Source: Capnocytophaga granulosa ATCC 51502
GTDB lineage: Bacteria; Bacteroidota; Bacteroidia; Flavobacteriales; Flavobacteriaceae
Length of the DNA stretch: 64,000 nt
NCBI RefSeq assembly: GCF_000411115.1
Contig: NZ_KE150242.1
Span: forward strand, 738,218 to 802,217
Direction: 5' to 3'
Below are positions 24,375-34,516 of this stretch, piece by piece. The first letter of the stretch is position 1; the number at the start of each line of letters is the position of its first letter. Made by a program: the position numbers and the translations under genes. The notes under the pieces were generated by a model. The model had not been told where the DNA came from. It did not search any database and worked only from the letters and a program-made list of their open reading frames with translations.

Positions 24375-27300
24375 ATGAGTTTGATAAGTTCATTAATAAA
24401 AATCTTTGTCGGTGATAAGGCCAAGAAAGATATGAAGGAAATTGCGCCGCTGGTAGAGCAGATCAACGCACACCAAAAGCAATATAAGTCGCTGAGCAAC
24501 GATGAGTTACGTGCCAAAACCGCCATATTTAAGGAGCGTATCGCCGCCGCTCGCTCGGAGTTTGAGCAGAAAATACAATCCCTCAAAACCCAAGCCGATG
24601 CTACCGATGATATTGACCAAAAAGAAGATTTTTATACTGAAATAGACAAGCTGACCGATGAGGCTTACAAGGCTGGTGAAAAGGTGCTTAATGAGATTCT
24701 CCCTGAAGCCTTCGCTGTAGTAAAGGAAACTGCTCAACGCTTTGTGGATAATCCGACCATTGAGGTTACCGCTTCTCCTTATGATAGGGAGCTAGCCTCC
24801 ATGAAGGATTATGTAAGCATAGAGGGAGACAAAGCCCTTTGGAAAAACTCTTGGGATGCTGCAGGAAAGGCCATCACCTGGGATATGGTACATTACGATG
24901 TACAGCTCATTGGGGGGATTGCCTTGCACCAAGGAAAAATCGCCGAGATGCAGACAGGGGAAGGTAAAACCCTAGTGGCTACCTTGCCACTTTACCTCAA
25001 CGCCCTCACTGGCAACGGGGTACACTTGGTTACTGTCAATGACTACTTGGCACGCCGAGACAGTGCTTGGATGGCGCCTCTTTTTCAGTTCCATGGACTT
25101 AAGGTAGAATGTATTGATAACTACCAGCCTAACTCTCCTGGTCGTCGTATGGCCTATGCTGCCGATATTACCTATGGTACCAATAACGAATTTGGTTTCG
25201 ACTACCTTCGTGACAATATGGCACATACCCCTGACGAACTTGTACAACGCCCTCATAATTATGCGATTGTGGATGAGGTCGACTCGGTACTCATTGACGA
25301 TGCGCGTACACCACTGATCATCTCCGGCCCTATGCCTCGTGGGGAGTTCCACGAGTTCGACGTGTTCAAGCCTGCGGTAGAAGCCCTCGTGGAGAAACAA
25401 CGCAAGCACTTGACCAATGTCTTGGCTGAGGCCAAAAAACTCATCTCTGAAGGCAATACCAAAGAGGGAGGCGTACTCCTTCTGCGTGTACACCGCGGAC
25501 TTCCTAAGAACAAAGCACTGATTAAGTTCCTCAGCGAAGAGGGTATGAAGCAACTCCTTCAAAAGACTGAAAACTACTATATGCAGGATAACAACCGCGA
25601 GATGCACAAGATAGATGAGGATCTTCTTTTTGTTATCAATGAAAAAAATAACCTAATAGAACTTACCGATAAGGGTATCAATGAAATGTCGCAAGGAGAA
25701 GATAAAAACTTCTTCGTAATGCCTGACATAGGGGCTGAAATTGCCAATATTGAAAAACAACACCTTCCCAAAGAGGAAGAAAATGCCCTCAAGGATAAGC
25801 TCTACCAAGAGTTTGGCGAAAAAAGCGAACGTATCCATACCGTCAACCAATTGCTCAAGGCCTATACCCTTTTTGAAAAGGATATAGAATATGTGGTAAT
25901 TGACAACAAAGTGCTTATTGTAGATGAGCAAACAGGACGTATCATGGACGGACGTCGTTATTCTGACGGACTCCATCAGGCCATTGAGGCTAAAGAGAAC
26001 GTACAGGTAGAAGCCGCTACTCAGACCTATGCAACCATTACACTACAGAACTACTTCCGTATGTACCGCAAGCTCGCAGGTATGACAGGTACAGCCACTA
26101 CCGAGGCGGGTGAGTTCTGGGAAATCTACAAGCTGGACGTTATGGAAATCCCTACCAACCGTCCTATTGCCCGCAAAGACCAAAATGACCAGATCTATAG
26201 AACCAAACGTGAGAAGTACAATGCGGTGATTGAGGAGGTTGTAAGCCTCTCCCAAGCTGGCCGACCTGTGCTCATTGGTACCACTTCAGTAGAGGTATCT
26301 GAGCTGCTAAGCCGTATGCTTAAGCTCCGCAATATACCTCACAACGTATTGAATGCCAAGCTCCACAAGAAGGAAGCGGAAATCGTTGCCGAAGCTGGTA
26401 AGAAAGGGGTTGTTACCATAGCTACCAACATGGCTGGTCGTGGTACGGATATCAAGCTCACCGATGAGGTGAAAGAGGCTGGAGGTCTGGCTATTATCGG
26501 TACAGAAAGACATGATTCCCGCCGTGTGGATAGGCAGCTGCGTGGTCGTTCTGGTCGTCAGGGAGACCCAGGTAGCTCCAAGTTCTTCGTCTCCTTTGAG
26601 GACAACCTTATGCGCCTCTATGGTATGGAGCGTGCCATCAAGTTCCTTGACCGCTTAGGACAAGGTCTCAAGGAAGGGGAAGTATTAGAGCACCCAATCA
26701 TTACCAAAAACGTAGAGAAAGCACAGAAAAAGGTTGAGGAAAACAACTTTGGTATTCGTAAGCGCTTGCTCGAATATGATGACGTGATGAACGCTCAGCG
26801 CGAGGTAATCTACAAGCGCCGCCGCCACGCCCTCTACGGAGAACGCCTTCAGGTGGATATTGCCAATATTATCTATGATACCCTTGAGACTATCCTAGAG
26901 AGCAACAAGCCTGGCAATGATTACAAAAACTTCGAATACGAACACTTTAAATACTTTGGTGTAGAACCTAAAGTCTCCGAAGAGGACTTCCATAGAAAGC
27001 CTACCAAGGAGTTGCTCAAGAGCATTTATCCTGATCTGCTCGCCCTCTACAAGGCGCATAGCGAGGCCAATGCTGCCATTGCTTACCCTGTCATCAAGAG
27101 TGTGTATGAGGATCAGAGCAACCAGTTTGAGCGTATTGTAGTGCCTTTCACCGACGGACAAAAGGGACTAAACATCACCACTGACCTTAAGGAGGCCTAC
27201 GAAAGTCAAGGAAAGCAAATTATTGTGGATTTTGAGAAAAATATCTCCTTGGCTATCATAGACGATGCGTGGAAAACACACCTACGCCAGATGGACGAAC

Positions 27301-27737
27301 TCAAACAATCCGTTCAGCTAGCCACTCACGAGCAGAAAGACCCCTTGCTTATCTATAAGTTTGAGGCTTACAACCTCTTCAAGGATATGGTCGATAGGGT
27401 CAATAAGGAAATTGTTGCCTTCCTATTCCACGCGCATCTGCCACAGGCGGCTCCCCCTGTACAGGAAGCTCATGAGGTAAGACGCGCTCCTGAGCAGTTG
27501 CAGACAAGCAAGGAGGAAGTACTCAATTCCGACGAACTAGCTCAGAGAAATCGTGAAGCAGGTCAGCAGGCCTCCCCTGCCCCACAAGTAACCGAACCTA
27601 TCGTACGTGACCAACCCAAAATAGGCCGTAATGACAAGGTTACCATTCAGAATATCCTCAATGGAGAGACCAAAGAAATGAAATACAAGCAAGCCCTCCC
27701 TCTCTTAGAAAGAGGCGATTGGGTGATCAAGCGTTAG
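24375..27737 (+). CDS. secA: Preprotein translocase ATPase SecA
   Basis: This 1,120-aa motor drives unfolded preproteins through SecYEG. Walker A (MQTGEGKTLVATLP), the DEVD box (VDEVDSVLIDDARTP), GTNNEFGFDYLRDN and ATNMAGRGTDIKL are intact, as is DRQLRGRSGRQGDPG. It is about 200 residues longer than E. coli SecA, mainly from insertions around 330-480 of the nucleotide-binding domain, as usual in Bacteroidota. The C-terminus ends in GRNDKVTIQNILNGETKE and lacks the CxCx(n)CH zinc motif used for SecB/lipid contacts. It is monocistronic with a terminator at 27,761. Confidence 0.97.
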   Translation: MSLISSLIKIFVGDKAKKDMKEIAPLVEQINAHQKQYKSLSNDELRAKTAIFKERIAAARSEFEQKIQSLKTQADATDDIDQKEDFYTEIDKLTDEAYKAGEKVLNEILPEAFAVVKETAQRFVDNPTIEVTASPYDRELASMKDYVSIEGDKALWKNSWDAAGKAITWDMVHYDVQLIGGIALHQGKIAEMQTGEGKTLVATLPLYLNALTGNGVHLVTVNDYLARRDSAWMAPLFQFHGLKVECIDNYQPNSPGRRMAYAADITYGTNNEFGFDYLRDNMAHTPDELVQRPHNYAIVDEVDSVLIDDARTPLIISGPMPRGEFHEFDVFKPAVEALVEKQRKHLTNVLAEAKKLISEGNTKEGGVLLLRVHRGLPKNKALIKFLSEEGMKQLLQKTENYYMQDNNREMHKIDEDLLFVINEKNNLIELTDKGINEMSQGEDKNFFVMPDIGAEIANIEKQHLPKEEENALKDKLYQEFGEKSERIHTVNQLLKAYTLFEKDIEYVVIDNKVLIVDEQTGRIMDGRRYSDGLHQAIEAKENVQVEAATQTYATITLQNYFRMYRKLAGMTGTATTEAGEFWEIYKLDVMEIPTNRPIARKDQNDQIYRTKREKYNAVIEEVVSLSQAGRPVLIGTTSVEVSELLSRMLKLRNIPHNVLNAKLHKKEAEIVAEAGKKGVVTIATNMAGRGTDIKLTDEVKEAGGLAIIGTERHDSRRVDRQLRGRSGRQGDPGSSKFFVSFEDNLMRLYGMERAIKFLDRLGQGLKEGEVLEHPIITKNVEKAQKKVEENNFGIRKRLLEYDDVMNAQREVIYKRRRHALYGERLQVDIANIIYDTLETILESNKPGNDYKNFEYEHFKYFGVEPKVSEEDFHRKPTKELLKSIYPDLLALYKAHSEANAAIAYPVIKSVYEDQSNQFERIVVPFTDGQKGLNITTDLKEAYESQGKQIIVDFEKNISLAIIDDAWKTHLRQMDELKQSVQLATHEQKDPLLIYKFEAYNLFKDMVDRVNKEIVAFLFHAHLPQAAPPVQEAHEVRRAPEQLQTSKEEVLNSDELAQRNREAGQQASPAPQVTEPIVRDQPKIGRNDKVTIQNILNGETKEMKYKQALPLLERGDWVIKR

Positions 27738-27760
27738 GCCTTACTATATATCCATAATCA

Positions 27761-27801
27761 GAAAGAAGCGCTTCCTAAAGGGAGTGCTTCTTTCCTATTT
27801 T
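27761..27801 (+). terminator. Terminator of secA
   Basis: GAAAGAAGCGCTTCC (27,761-27,775) pairs, with G-T wobbles, with GGAGTGCTTCTTTC (27,781-27,794), then CTATTTTT. Confidence 0.75.
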
Positions 27802-27843
27802 TAAGGCCTAAGAATTTTTTTCTATAATTTTCCACGATAACAC

Positions 27844-27874
27844 TTGTATAATTACAAATTTATATTTAAATTTG
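27844..27874 (+). promoter_or_regulatory. Promoter of the alpha-2-macroglobulin gene
   Basis: TTG (27,844-27,846), 20-bp spacer, TAAATTTG (27,867-27,874). Expected transcription start is about 27,880, which excludes the ATG at 27,879. Confidence 0.7.
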
Positions 27875-27920
27875 CGGAATGAATAGGTGGGTCTCTAGCC
27901 ACATTATTAAATATAGCATT

Positions 27921-30900
27921 ATGAAGAACTTTCTTTTCTACCTCATGGCTTGCCTCCTATTGGTGGCTTGCTCCAAAAACAATGGCCATAAGGACAGTGA
28001 TCCTGCGCTCTTTAGAGAGTATATCACAGGCTTTAGTGCTGGAACTATTCCCGCCAATGGCCCTATTGAAGTAATCCTCACTGAAGCCCTAAGCGAAGAG
28101 CGCTTGAAGGATTTGGATACCTCCAAGCTCTTCGAATTCTCTCCCGCAGTGGAGGGTAAGGTGATTTTTGAGGGTAGCTTGCTCAAGTTTGTCCCCAACG
28201 AATCCTTGGAGCACAACAAGGAATATGGCGTTACACTACACTTGGATAAGCTCTTTGATGTGAAGAAGGACTTAAAAAGTTTCTACTTCCATGTACGTAC
28301 CCAAAGTCTCCTCTTTGAGGTCGATATACGTGATCTACAGTCCTATAGCCGAGACTATTATTTCCTCAATGCTTATCTGGAAGCCAGCGACAACATCTCC
28401 CCTGAGATGCTCCCTGAGTTGGTTTCCGCTACTATTGATGGGCAAAACCTTCGTATAAAACCACAGGCAACCGAGAGTGCTACTCAGATTGCTTTCATCG
28501 TGGATAGTATCCCTACTCCCAAGGACAAACAACAGACCCTTCGCATTTGGTGGGATGGCGATCGCTATGATATAGAAAGCAAGGGGGAGAGTGCTCTAAC
28601 GATTCCTACCAGCAACCAGTTTGGTGTGGTGCAACTCCTTCAGAATGAAGGCGAACACAATTCTTTCAGCATGACTTTCTCTGCCCCCTTGGATAAGAAA
28701 CAAGACCTTAGGGGACTGGTCACTGTACCTGAATACAAGGGAGACCTCAGATACTCCATCTCTGGTAATACCCTCAAGCTCTATGCCGATGAAAATTTTG
28801 AGAAAGAAATCACCATCAAGGCTTTCCAAGGTATCAGAAGCCAATATGGTGAGCGTATGACCTATGATTATACAGGCAAAATAGAGTTTGACCCTATCAA
28901 ACCTGAAGTACGCTTTGTTCGCAATGGTACTATACTGCCCAGCTCCCAAAACCTAAAGGTCAATTTCCAGACCATCAACCTCAAAGCGGTAGAGGTGAGC
29001 GTGATGAAAATCTATCAGAACAACATCTTGCAATTCTTGCAGGATAACAACCTAGGTGGTTCTTATAACTTACGGCGTGTAGGAGCTACTATCGCCCGTA
29101 AGGTGGTACCTATCCATGGGCTTGGCAATGGCTCACTCTCCAAGTGGAGTACTCATGCCATAGACCTCTCTAAGCTCATCTCCCCTGAACCCGGCGCTAT
29201 CTATCGTGTCAAAATAGATTTCAAGAAGGAATATGCCCTCAATTGTAATGATGATAAAAAACCTATCAAGGAAGAAAACTTACCTATAGGCGAAGAAAGC
29301 ATCAGTGATTATGATGACGACTACTATGAAGCCTATAACTGGGACGAAAGAGATGATCCTTGTAAGGATAGCTATTATTACGAGAAATATGTAGAAACCA
29401 ATATCTTGGCCACTGACTTAGGGGTATTAGTTAAGCGTGGTCAGAACAACGACTATATGGTGGTAGTCAATAACCTGCTCACCACTGCTCCTGTAAGCGG
29501 TACTAAGGTAGAACTCTTTGATTACCAACAACAAAAAATTGCAGAAGCCTCCACCAACTCCGATGGAAAAGCGGTAGTTACCACCGCCAAGCGTGCCTAC
29601 TTTGTCATCGCTCAAAAGGACAAGAATACCACCTATGCCAAGATAGATGATGGCTCCTCCCAATCGGTGAGCAAGTACGAAGTAGATGGCTTGGAACTTG
29701 AAAAAGGACGCAATGCCTTTATCTATACCGAACGCGGGGTATGGCGCCCTGGGGATAATATCTCAGTGGGCTTCATCTTCAATGATTTTGCCAATAAGCT
29801 ACCCGAAAGCCTGCCTATCAAGCTCACTTTCTCTGATCCCAACGGAAAGGTAGTACAGCAATTGGTCAAGACTACGACTCCTGAGAACCATTATCTATTC
29901 AACCTCAAGACAAGCCCCGATGCCCCTACAGGCAACTGGACTTGCCAAATCACTGTGGGCAGTGCCTCCTACTCCAAGACTATTAAAGTAGAGACCATCA
30001 AGCCTAATAGACTGAAAATCATCAACAGTCTATCTGAGAAATTTATCTCCAGCGAAGGAGAAAACGCTTCCTTACAAGTGGATTGGCTACAAGGGGTACC
30101 TGCTGGTAATATAAAAGTGGATATTACAGGAAAAATCTATCCTAAGGCCAAGCCTTTCAAAGGCTACGAAAGCTATACCTTCCACAATACGTCTTTTGAG
30201 TTTTCCTCTGAGGAAATTGCTGTATTCAGCGGAAACACCGACGAACAAGGAAAGGCTTCGTTCTTCTTCTTGCCTAAGGAATTGAAGGATGCCTCTCAGA
30301 TGCTGAAAATCAACCTCTTGACCCAAGCCAATGAGCAAGGTGGTGACTTTAGTACCGATGTTACTTCGGCTACTTATTCTCCTTTCTCATCTTACGTGGG
30401 AATCAAGGCGCCTAACGATAGCTATTACTATGAGACAGGCAAGCCTGCTAAGTTCCAAACTGTGGTACTTTCCGAAGGAGGAAAACCTATCAGTGGCCAC
30501 AGGGTGAAGCTCTACGCCTACAAATTGGATAAAAACTGGTGGTGGGACGTTTCCGATTACAACATCTCCACCTACAATGCCTCCGATTCCAAAACCCCTG
30601 CCTTTACCTTAGAAGCAACCACAGGTGGGGATGGAAAGGCTATTTTCAATGTCAATATTGAAAGAGGTGCCTCTGGTCGCTATTTCTTCTTAGCCGAAGA
30701 CAGCCAGAGCAACCACGAGGCTGGTATTGATGCTCGCTTTTACTCATGGGGAGACAATGACGAAGATGCAGGGGTAGAAGCCACCATGCTCATGCTCTCC
30801 ACCGATAAGAAAGACTATAAGGTAGGAGAGAAAGTGGTGATCTCCTTCCCTTCCGATACCGATGGGCGTGCACTCATCTCGGTAGAGAATGGCAGCAAAG

Positions 30901-33365
30901 TACTCAACACCTATTGGGTCAATACCCAAAAAGGTAAAACAACTTACCAAGTACCTGTGACTGAAGAGATGGCACCTAATGCTTATCTGTATGTAACACT
31001 CTTGCAACCGCATGCACAGACCCAAAACGATGCGCCAATCCGTCTCTATGGTATCGCTCCCATCTCGGTATATAATCCTAAAACCAAGCTGGAACCTGTT
31101 ATAGAGATGCCTGAGGTATTACGCCCTGAAAAACAAGTAACTATCAAGGTCAGAGAAAAATCAGGCAAACCTATGACCTACTCCTTGGCGATCGTGGAGG
31201 ATGGACTGCTTGACCTTACCCGATTCAAAACACCTAACCCTTGGAATACCTTCTTTGCCAAAACAGCCTTAGGAGTGAAAACATGGGATATCTATAACGA
31301 TGTCATCGGTGCCTTTGGAGGTACTATTAACCAGATATTCAGTATAGGAGGTGACGAAGACTTAGGAGTAGGCAAGGCTAAAAAGGCCAACCGATTCAAG
31401 CCACTCACCATTGTACAAGGGCCTTTCACCCTCAAGGGCGGAAGTCAAACCCACCAGATAGATATTCCTAACTACATAGGTTCGGCTCGTGTGATGGTAG
31501 TGGCCTCCGATGTTAAGGCTAATGCCTTTGGTTGTGCAGAAAAGACCGCCACGATTAAGAGTCCTGTGATGGTATTGGCCTCCTTGCCAAGAAAAGCCGT
31601 ACCAGGGGAAACCATTACCCTACCTGTCACTGTTTTTGCCAATGAAAAACAGGTGAAAAACGTGACTGTTCGTGTAAAGACCAATGAGAAATTCTCTCTT
31701 AGCAGTCAAGGGCAACAACAATTGTCCTTCACAGAACCCGCTGAGAAAATGGCTTATTTCTCCCTCAAGGTCAATGAAACGGGTATCGGTAAGGTAACAG
31801 TAGAGGCCACCGCAGGAGGTGAAAAATCTACCTATGAGGTAGAAATGGATGTGTATAACCCTAATCCTAAAGTATATCAGGTAAAGAGCACAGTACTACA
31901 ACCCAACGCTTCTCAAAATATTGGTTTTGAAGTATTTGGAGAAAAAGGCACCTATACTAGTGTCTTGGAAGTATCCTCTTTCCCTGGAGTGAACCTCTCC
32001 CAACGCTTGAAATACCTAATAGACTACCCTCATGGTTGTGCCGAACAGCTGACCTCAAAGGGCTTCCCTCAGTTGTACTTAGCTGATTTTGAGACACTCT
32101 CCACTAAGCAACAACAGGAAGTACAACAGAATGTAAGCGCCACCATACGCAAGCTCTCTGAAAATCAGCTGCCTAACGGAGGTTTCTCCTACTGGCAAGG
32201 CGCTGACTACCCTGATGATTGGGCAACTTCCTACATTGGTCAGTTCTATATAGAAGCTGAGAAAAAAGGGTTCTCCTTGCCAAGTGGTAGCAAAGCCAAA
32301 TGGATTAGCTATCAGAAGATGATGGCGCGCAATTGGGTATACAAAGGAGAATCCTCTACCTTTGAGCAGGCCTATCGCCTCTATACTTTGGCCTTGGCCA
32401 ATAGTGCCGATATAGCCTCCATGAATAGGCTCAGGGAGATGTCCAACTCTATGGTAAGCAATGCGGCTCGTGCTCGCTTAGCGGCTGCCTATGCCCTAGC
32501 TGGTCAGAAGAAAGTTGCCGAATCCTTATTCAGCAAGGTAAAGCTCGATAGTGAGGAAGATGACTATTTCAGCTATGGCTCTACCCTACGAAATAAGGCT
32601 ATGGGGCTAGAAACAGCCCTACTACTGGGCAAAGCGGAATTGGCTGCTGATCTGGCCTTGGAGATCTCCGATAGACTCTCCTCTTCCGAATGGCTCAGTA
32701 CCCAAACAACCGCCTACAGCCTCTATGCTATGGCACGTTATGTGGCTAAGAACAAGACAGGTAAGAACTGGACACTCAACTATCAGCTCGGCAAGGAAAG
32801 TGCTACGCTCTCCAATAGCCCTAGTGGCTATGCCTCCAAGGTACTCTCCGCTTCCCTTGGAAACCACAAGATTGCCCTACAGAACAAGTCGGGGGTAACC
32901 CTCTATGCACGTGTGGTTACCAGTGGTATTCCACCTGTAGGTAAGGAATTGGTACAAGAGAATGGCCTTAAGATCTCCACCTCTTATACCTCCAAGAATG
33001 GAACGCTCTCGGTAGCTTCTCTGCCACAAGGAACCAACTTTACTTGTACTATCTCGGTTACCAATACCACACAAAGTAGAGTAACCAATGTAGCTCTTAC
33101 CCAGTTTGTCCCCTCAGGTTGGGAGATTATCAATACACGATACACCGACTATGATACCGATAGCAGCCGATGGGATTATGCCGATATCCGAGATGATAGA
33201 GCTAATATATATTTCGGATTATCCGCAGGGGAAACCAAGACATTTACCCTCAAGTTCAATGCTTCGTACAAAGGGCAATATTACCTCCCTGGTACCCACG
33301 CCGAGGCTATGTACAACATCAAGTACAACACTCGCAATGCTGGAGAATGGATAAAAGTAGAATAA
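27921..33365 (+). CDS. Alpha-2-macroglobulin family lipoprotein
   Basis: This 1,814-aa envelope protein has a lipoprotein signal with lipobox LLVAC (lipid-bearing C17). Residues +2 to +5 (SKNN) lack the acidic surface-export motif known from Capnocytophaga, so a periplasmic location is likelier. It then shows MG/beta-sandwich repeats, an MG2-like bait region (VYTERGVWRPGDNISVGF) and the macroglobulin thioester motif GCAEQ with C1373 and Q1376 intact. An alpha-helical TED follows, then a C-terminal beta domain. Such bacterial proteins are thought to trap invading proteases covalently. They often pair with PBP1C (pbpC), but no pbpC is adjacent here. I start at the second ATG because the first lies at the predicted transcription start. 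Confidence 0.93.
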   Translation: MKNFLFYLMACLLLVACSKNNGHKDSDPALFREYITGFSAGTIPANGPIEVILTEALSEERLKDLDTSKLFEFSPAVEGKVIFEGSLLKFVPNESLEHNKEYGVTLHLDKLFDVKKDLKSFYFHVRTQSLLFEVDIRDLQSYSRDYYFLNAYLEASDNISPEMLPELVSATIDGQNLRIKPQATESATQIAFIVDSIPTPKDKQQTLRIWWDGDRYDIESKGESALTIPTSNQFGVVQLLQNEGEHNSFSMTFSAPLDKKQDLRGLVTVPEYKGDLRYSISGNTLKLYADENFEKEITIKAFQGIRSQYGERMTYDYTGKIEFDPIKPEVRFVRNGTILPSSQNLKVNFQTINLKAVEVSVMKIYQNNILQFLQDNNLGGSYNLRRVGATIARKVVPIHGLGNGSLSKWSTHAIDLSKLISPEPGAIYRVKIDFKKEYALNCNDDKKPIKEENLPIGEESISDYDDDYYEAYNWDERDDPCKDSYYYEKYVETNILATDLGVLVKRGQNNDYMVVVNNLLTTAPVSGTKVELFDYQQQKIAEASTNSDGKAVVTTAKRAYFVIAQKDKNTTYAKIDDGSSQSVSKYEVDGLELEKGRNAFIYTERGVWRPGDNISVGFIFNDFANKLPESLPIKLTFSDPNGKVVQQLVKTTTPENHYLFNLKTSPDAPTGNWTCQITVGSASYSKTIKVETIKPNRLKIINSLSEKFISSEGENASLQVDWLQGVPAGNIKVDITGKIYPKAKPFKGYESYTFHNTSFEFSSEEIAVFSGNTDEQGKASFFFLPKELKDASQMLKINLLTQANEQGGDFSTDVTSATYSPFSSYVGIKAPNDSYYYETGKPAKFQTVVLSEGGKPISGHRVKLYAYKLDKNWWWDVSDYNISTYNASDSKTPAFTLEATTGGDGKAIFNVNIERGASGRYFFLAEDSQSNHEAGIDARFYSWGDNDEDAGVEATMLMLSTDKKDYKVGEKVVISFPSDTDGRALISVENGSKVLNTYWVNTQKGKTTYQVPVTEEMAPNAYLYVTLLQPHAQTQNDAPIRLYGIAPISVYNPKTKLEPVIEMPEVLRPEKQVTIKVREKSGKPMTYSLAIVEDGLLDLTRFKTPNPWNTFFAKTALGVKTWDIYNDVIGAFGGTINQIFSIGGDEDLGVGKAKKANRFKPLTIVQGPFTLKGGSQTHQIDIPNYIGSARVMVVASDVKANAFGCAEKTATIKSPVMVLASLPRKAVPGETITLPVTVFANEKQVKNVTVRVKTNEKFSLSSQGQQQLSFTEPAEKMAYFSLKVNETGIGKVTVEATAGGEKSTYEVEMDVYNPNPKVYQVKSTVLQPNASQNIGFEVFGEKGTYTSVLEVSSFPGVNLSQRLKYLIDYPHGCAEQLTSKGFPQLYLADFETLSTKQQQEVQQNVSATIRKLSENQLPNGGFSYWQGADYPDDWATSYIGQFYIEAEKKGFSLPSGSKAKWISYQKMMARNWVYKGESSTFEQAYRLYTLALANSADIASMNRLREMSNSMVSNAARARLAAAYALAGQKKVAESLFSKVKLDSEEDDYFSYGSTLRNKAMGLETALLLGKAELAADLALEISDRLSSSEWLSTQTTAYSLYAMARYVAKNKTGKNWTLNYQLGKESATLSNSPSGYASKVLSASLGNHKIALQNKSGVTLYARVVTSGIPPVGKELVQENGLKISTSYTSKNGTLSVASLPQGTNFTCTISVTNTTQSRVTNVALTQFVPSGWEIINTRYTDYDTDSSRWDYADIRDDRANIYFGLSAGETKTFTLKFNASYKGQYYLPGTHAEAMYNIKYNTRNAGEWIKVE

Positions 33366-33380
33366 TTAACTATAAAATCG

Positions 33381-33388
33381 TATCTTTG
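33381..33388 (+). promoter_or_regulatory. -7 box of the Lrp gene
   Basis: TATCTTTG lies 18 bp before the ATG; no clear -33 TTG at the usual spacing. Confidence 0.5.
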
Positions 33389-33405
33389 CCGACAAATACA
33401 CGAAT

Positions 33406-33891
33406 ATGATAACATTTGACCAAATTGATTTGATTCTATTAGACGAATTACAAAGAGATAGCAAACAATCTGTAAAGGAACTAGCCAAGAAAGTAAATCT
33501 TTCTATCACTCCTGTACATGAGCGTATCAAGAAGCTCGAAGCCCTCAATGTAATTCAGAACTATGTAGCCGTAGTCAATCCCGATGCCTTAGGCAAGACC
33601 CTTGTGGCTTATTGCCAAGTGAAGCTCATCCGCCACCAAGAGACACTCTTTGAAGAGTTCGAACAATATGTCCGCAGCCTTGATGAAGTACAAGAGGCCT
33701 ATTACATGGCTGGCCCTTATGACTTCTTACTCAAGCTCATCCTCAGAGACATGAAGGATTACCAAAACTTTGTGGTGCATAAAATCTCCAAATTGGATAT
33801 CATCTCCAATATACAGAGTGCCTTCACCATTCAGAGTATCAAGAATACGTCTATGATTAAGTGTATGTTGGACGAAGAAAATAAGAAGTAA
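33406..33891 (+). CDS. Lrp/AsnC-family transcriptional regulator
   Basis: This 161-aa regulator has an N-terminal winged helix (LDELQRDSKQSVKELAKKVNLS followed by HERIKKLEA) and a C-terminal RAM/ligand domain with DEVQEAYYMAGPYDFLLKLIL. Such proteins sense amino acids and regulate their metabolism. It is 1 bp upstream of the deoxynucleoside kinase gene, with which it is probably co-transcribed. Its ligand cannot be told from sequence. Confidence 0.93.
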   Translation: MITFDQIDLILLDELQRDSKQSVKELAKKVNLSITPVHERIKKLEALNVIQNYVAVVNPDALGKTLVAYCQVKLIRHQETLFEEFEQYVRSLDEVQEAYYMAGPYDFLLKLILRDMKDYQNFVVHKISKLDIISNIQSAFTIQSIKNTSMIKCMLDEENKK

Positions 33892-33892
33892 C

Positions 33893-34507
33893 ATGCACTT
33901 TGCTATTGCTGGAAATATAGGGGCGGGCAAGACTACCTTGACCGCCCTACTTGCCAAGCATTATAAGTGGGAGGCACATTACGAAGATGTATCGGACAAT
34001 CCTTACTTGGACGATTTCTATGCCAATATGGAGCGATGGAGCTTTAACCTACAGGTGTTTTTCCTCAATAGTCGCTTCCGCCAAATCATTGATATTCGCC
34101 AGAGTAAGAAGGATTTTATCCAAGATAGAACCATCTACGAGGACGCTTATATCTTTGCCCCCAACTTGCATGCTATGGGACTGATGGCCGAGCGAGATTT
34201 TCGCAATTACCTATCTCTCTTTGAGCTAATGGAGCGTTTTATACAACCTCCTGACCTACTGATTTACCTAAGAAGTTCTATTGCTAATCTGGTCAATCAG
34301 ATCCAAAAGAGAGGTCGCGAATACGAAAGTAGTATCTCTATAGACTACCTCAACAAGCTCAATGAGCGTTATGAAGACTGGATTCGCAGCTATGACAGAG
34401 GAAAACTCCTCATTGTAGATGTAGATAGGGTAGATTTTGTACAAAACCAAGAGGACTTAGGAGAAGTTATCCAGCGTATAGATACCTCTATACACGGACT
34501 TTTCTAA
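33893..34507 (+). CDS. Deoxynucleoside kinase
   Basis: This 204-aa P-loop kinase (GNIGAGKTT, 7-15) is of the dAK/dGK/TK2 type and phosphorylates deoxynucleosides for salvage. The ERWSFNLQVFFLNSRF segment and DRTIYEDAYIFA (the DRS/DRTxYED substrate motif) are characteristic. The LID arginines are in IQKRGREYESSISIDYL. Length is normal. It follows the Lrp gene by 1 bp. Purine specificity is likely by family but unproven. Confidence 0.93.
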   Translation: MHFAIAGNIGAGKTTLTALLAKHYKWEAHYEDVSDNPYLDDFYANMERWSFNLQVFFLNSRFRQIIDIRQSKKDFIQDRTIYEDAYIFAPNLHAMGLMAERDFRNYLSLFELMERFIQPPDLLIYLRSSIANLVNQIQKRGREYESSISIDYLNKLNERYEDWIRSYDRGKLLIVDVDRVDFVQNQEDLGEVIQRIDTSIHGLF

Positions 34508-34516
34508 AGTCCTCTC

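Noticed and set aside
24224..24586. 120-codon minus-strand frame across the secA start
   Set aside because: It overlaps the secA promoter and N-terminal codons antisense and has no family features.
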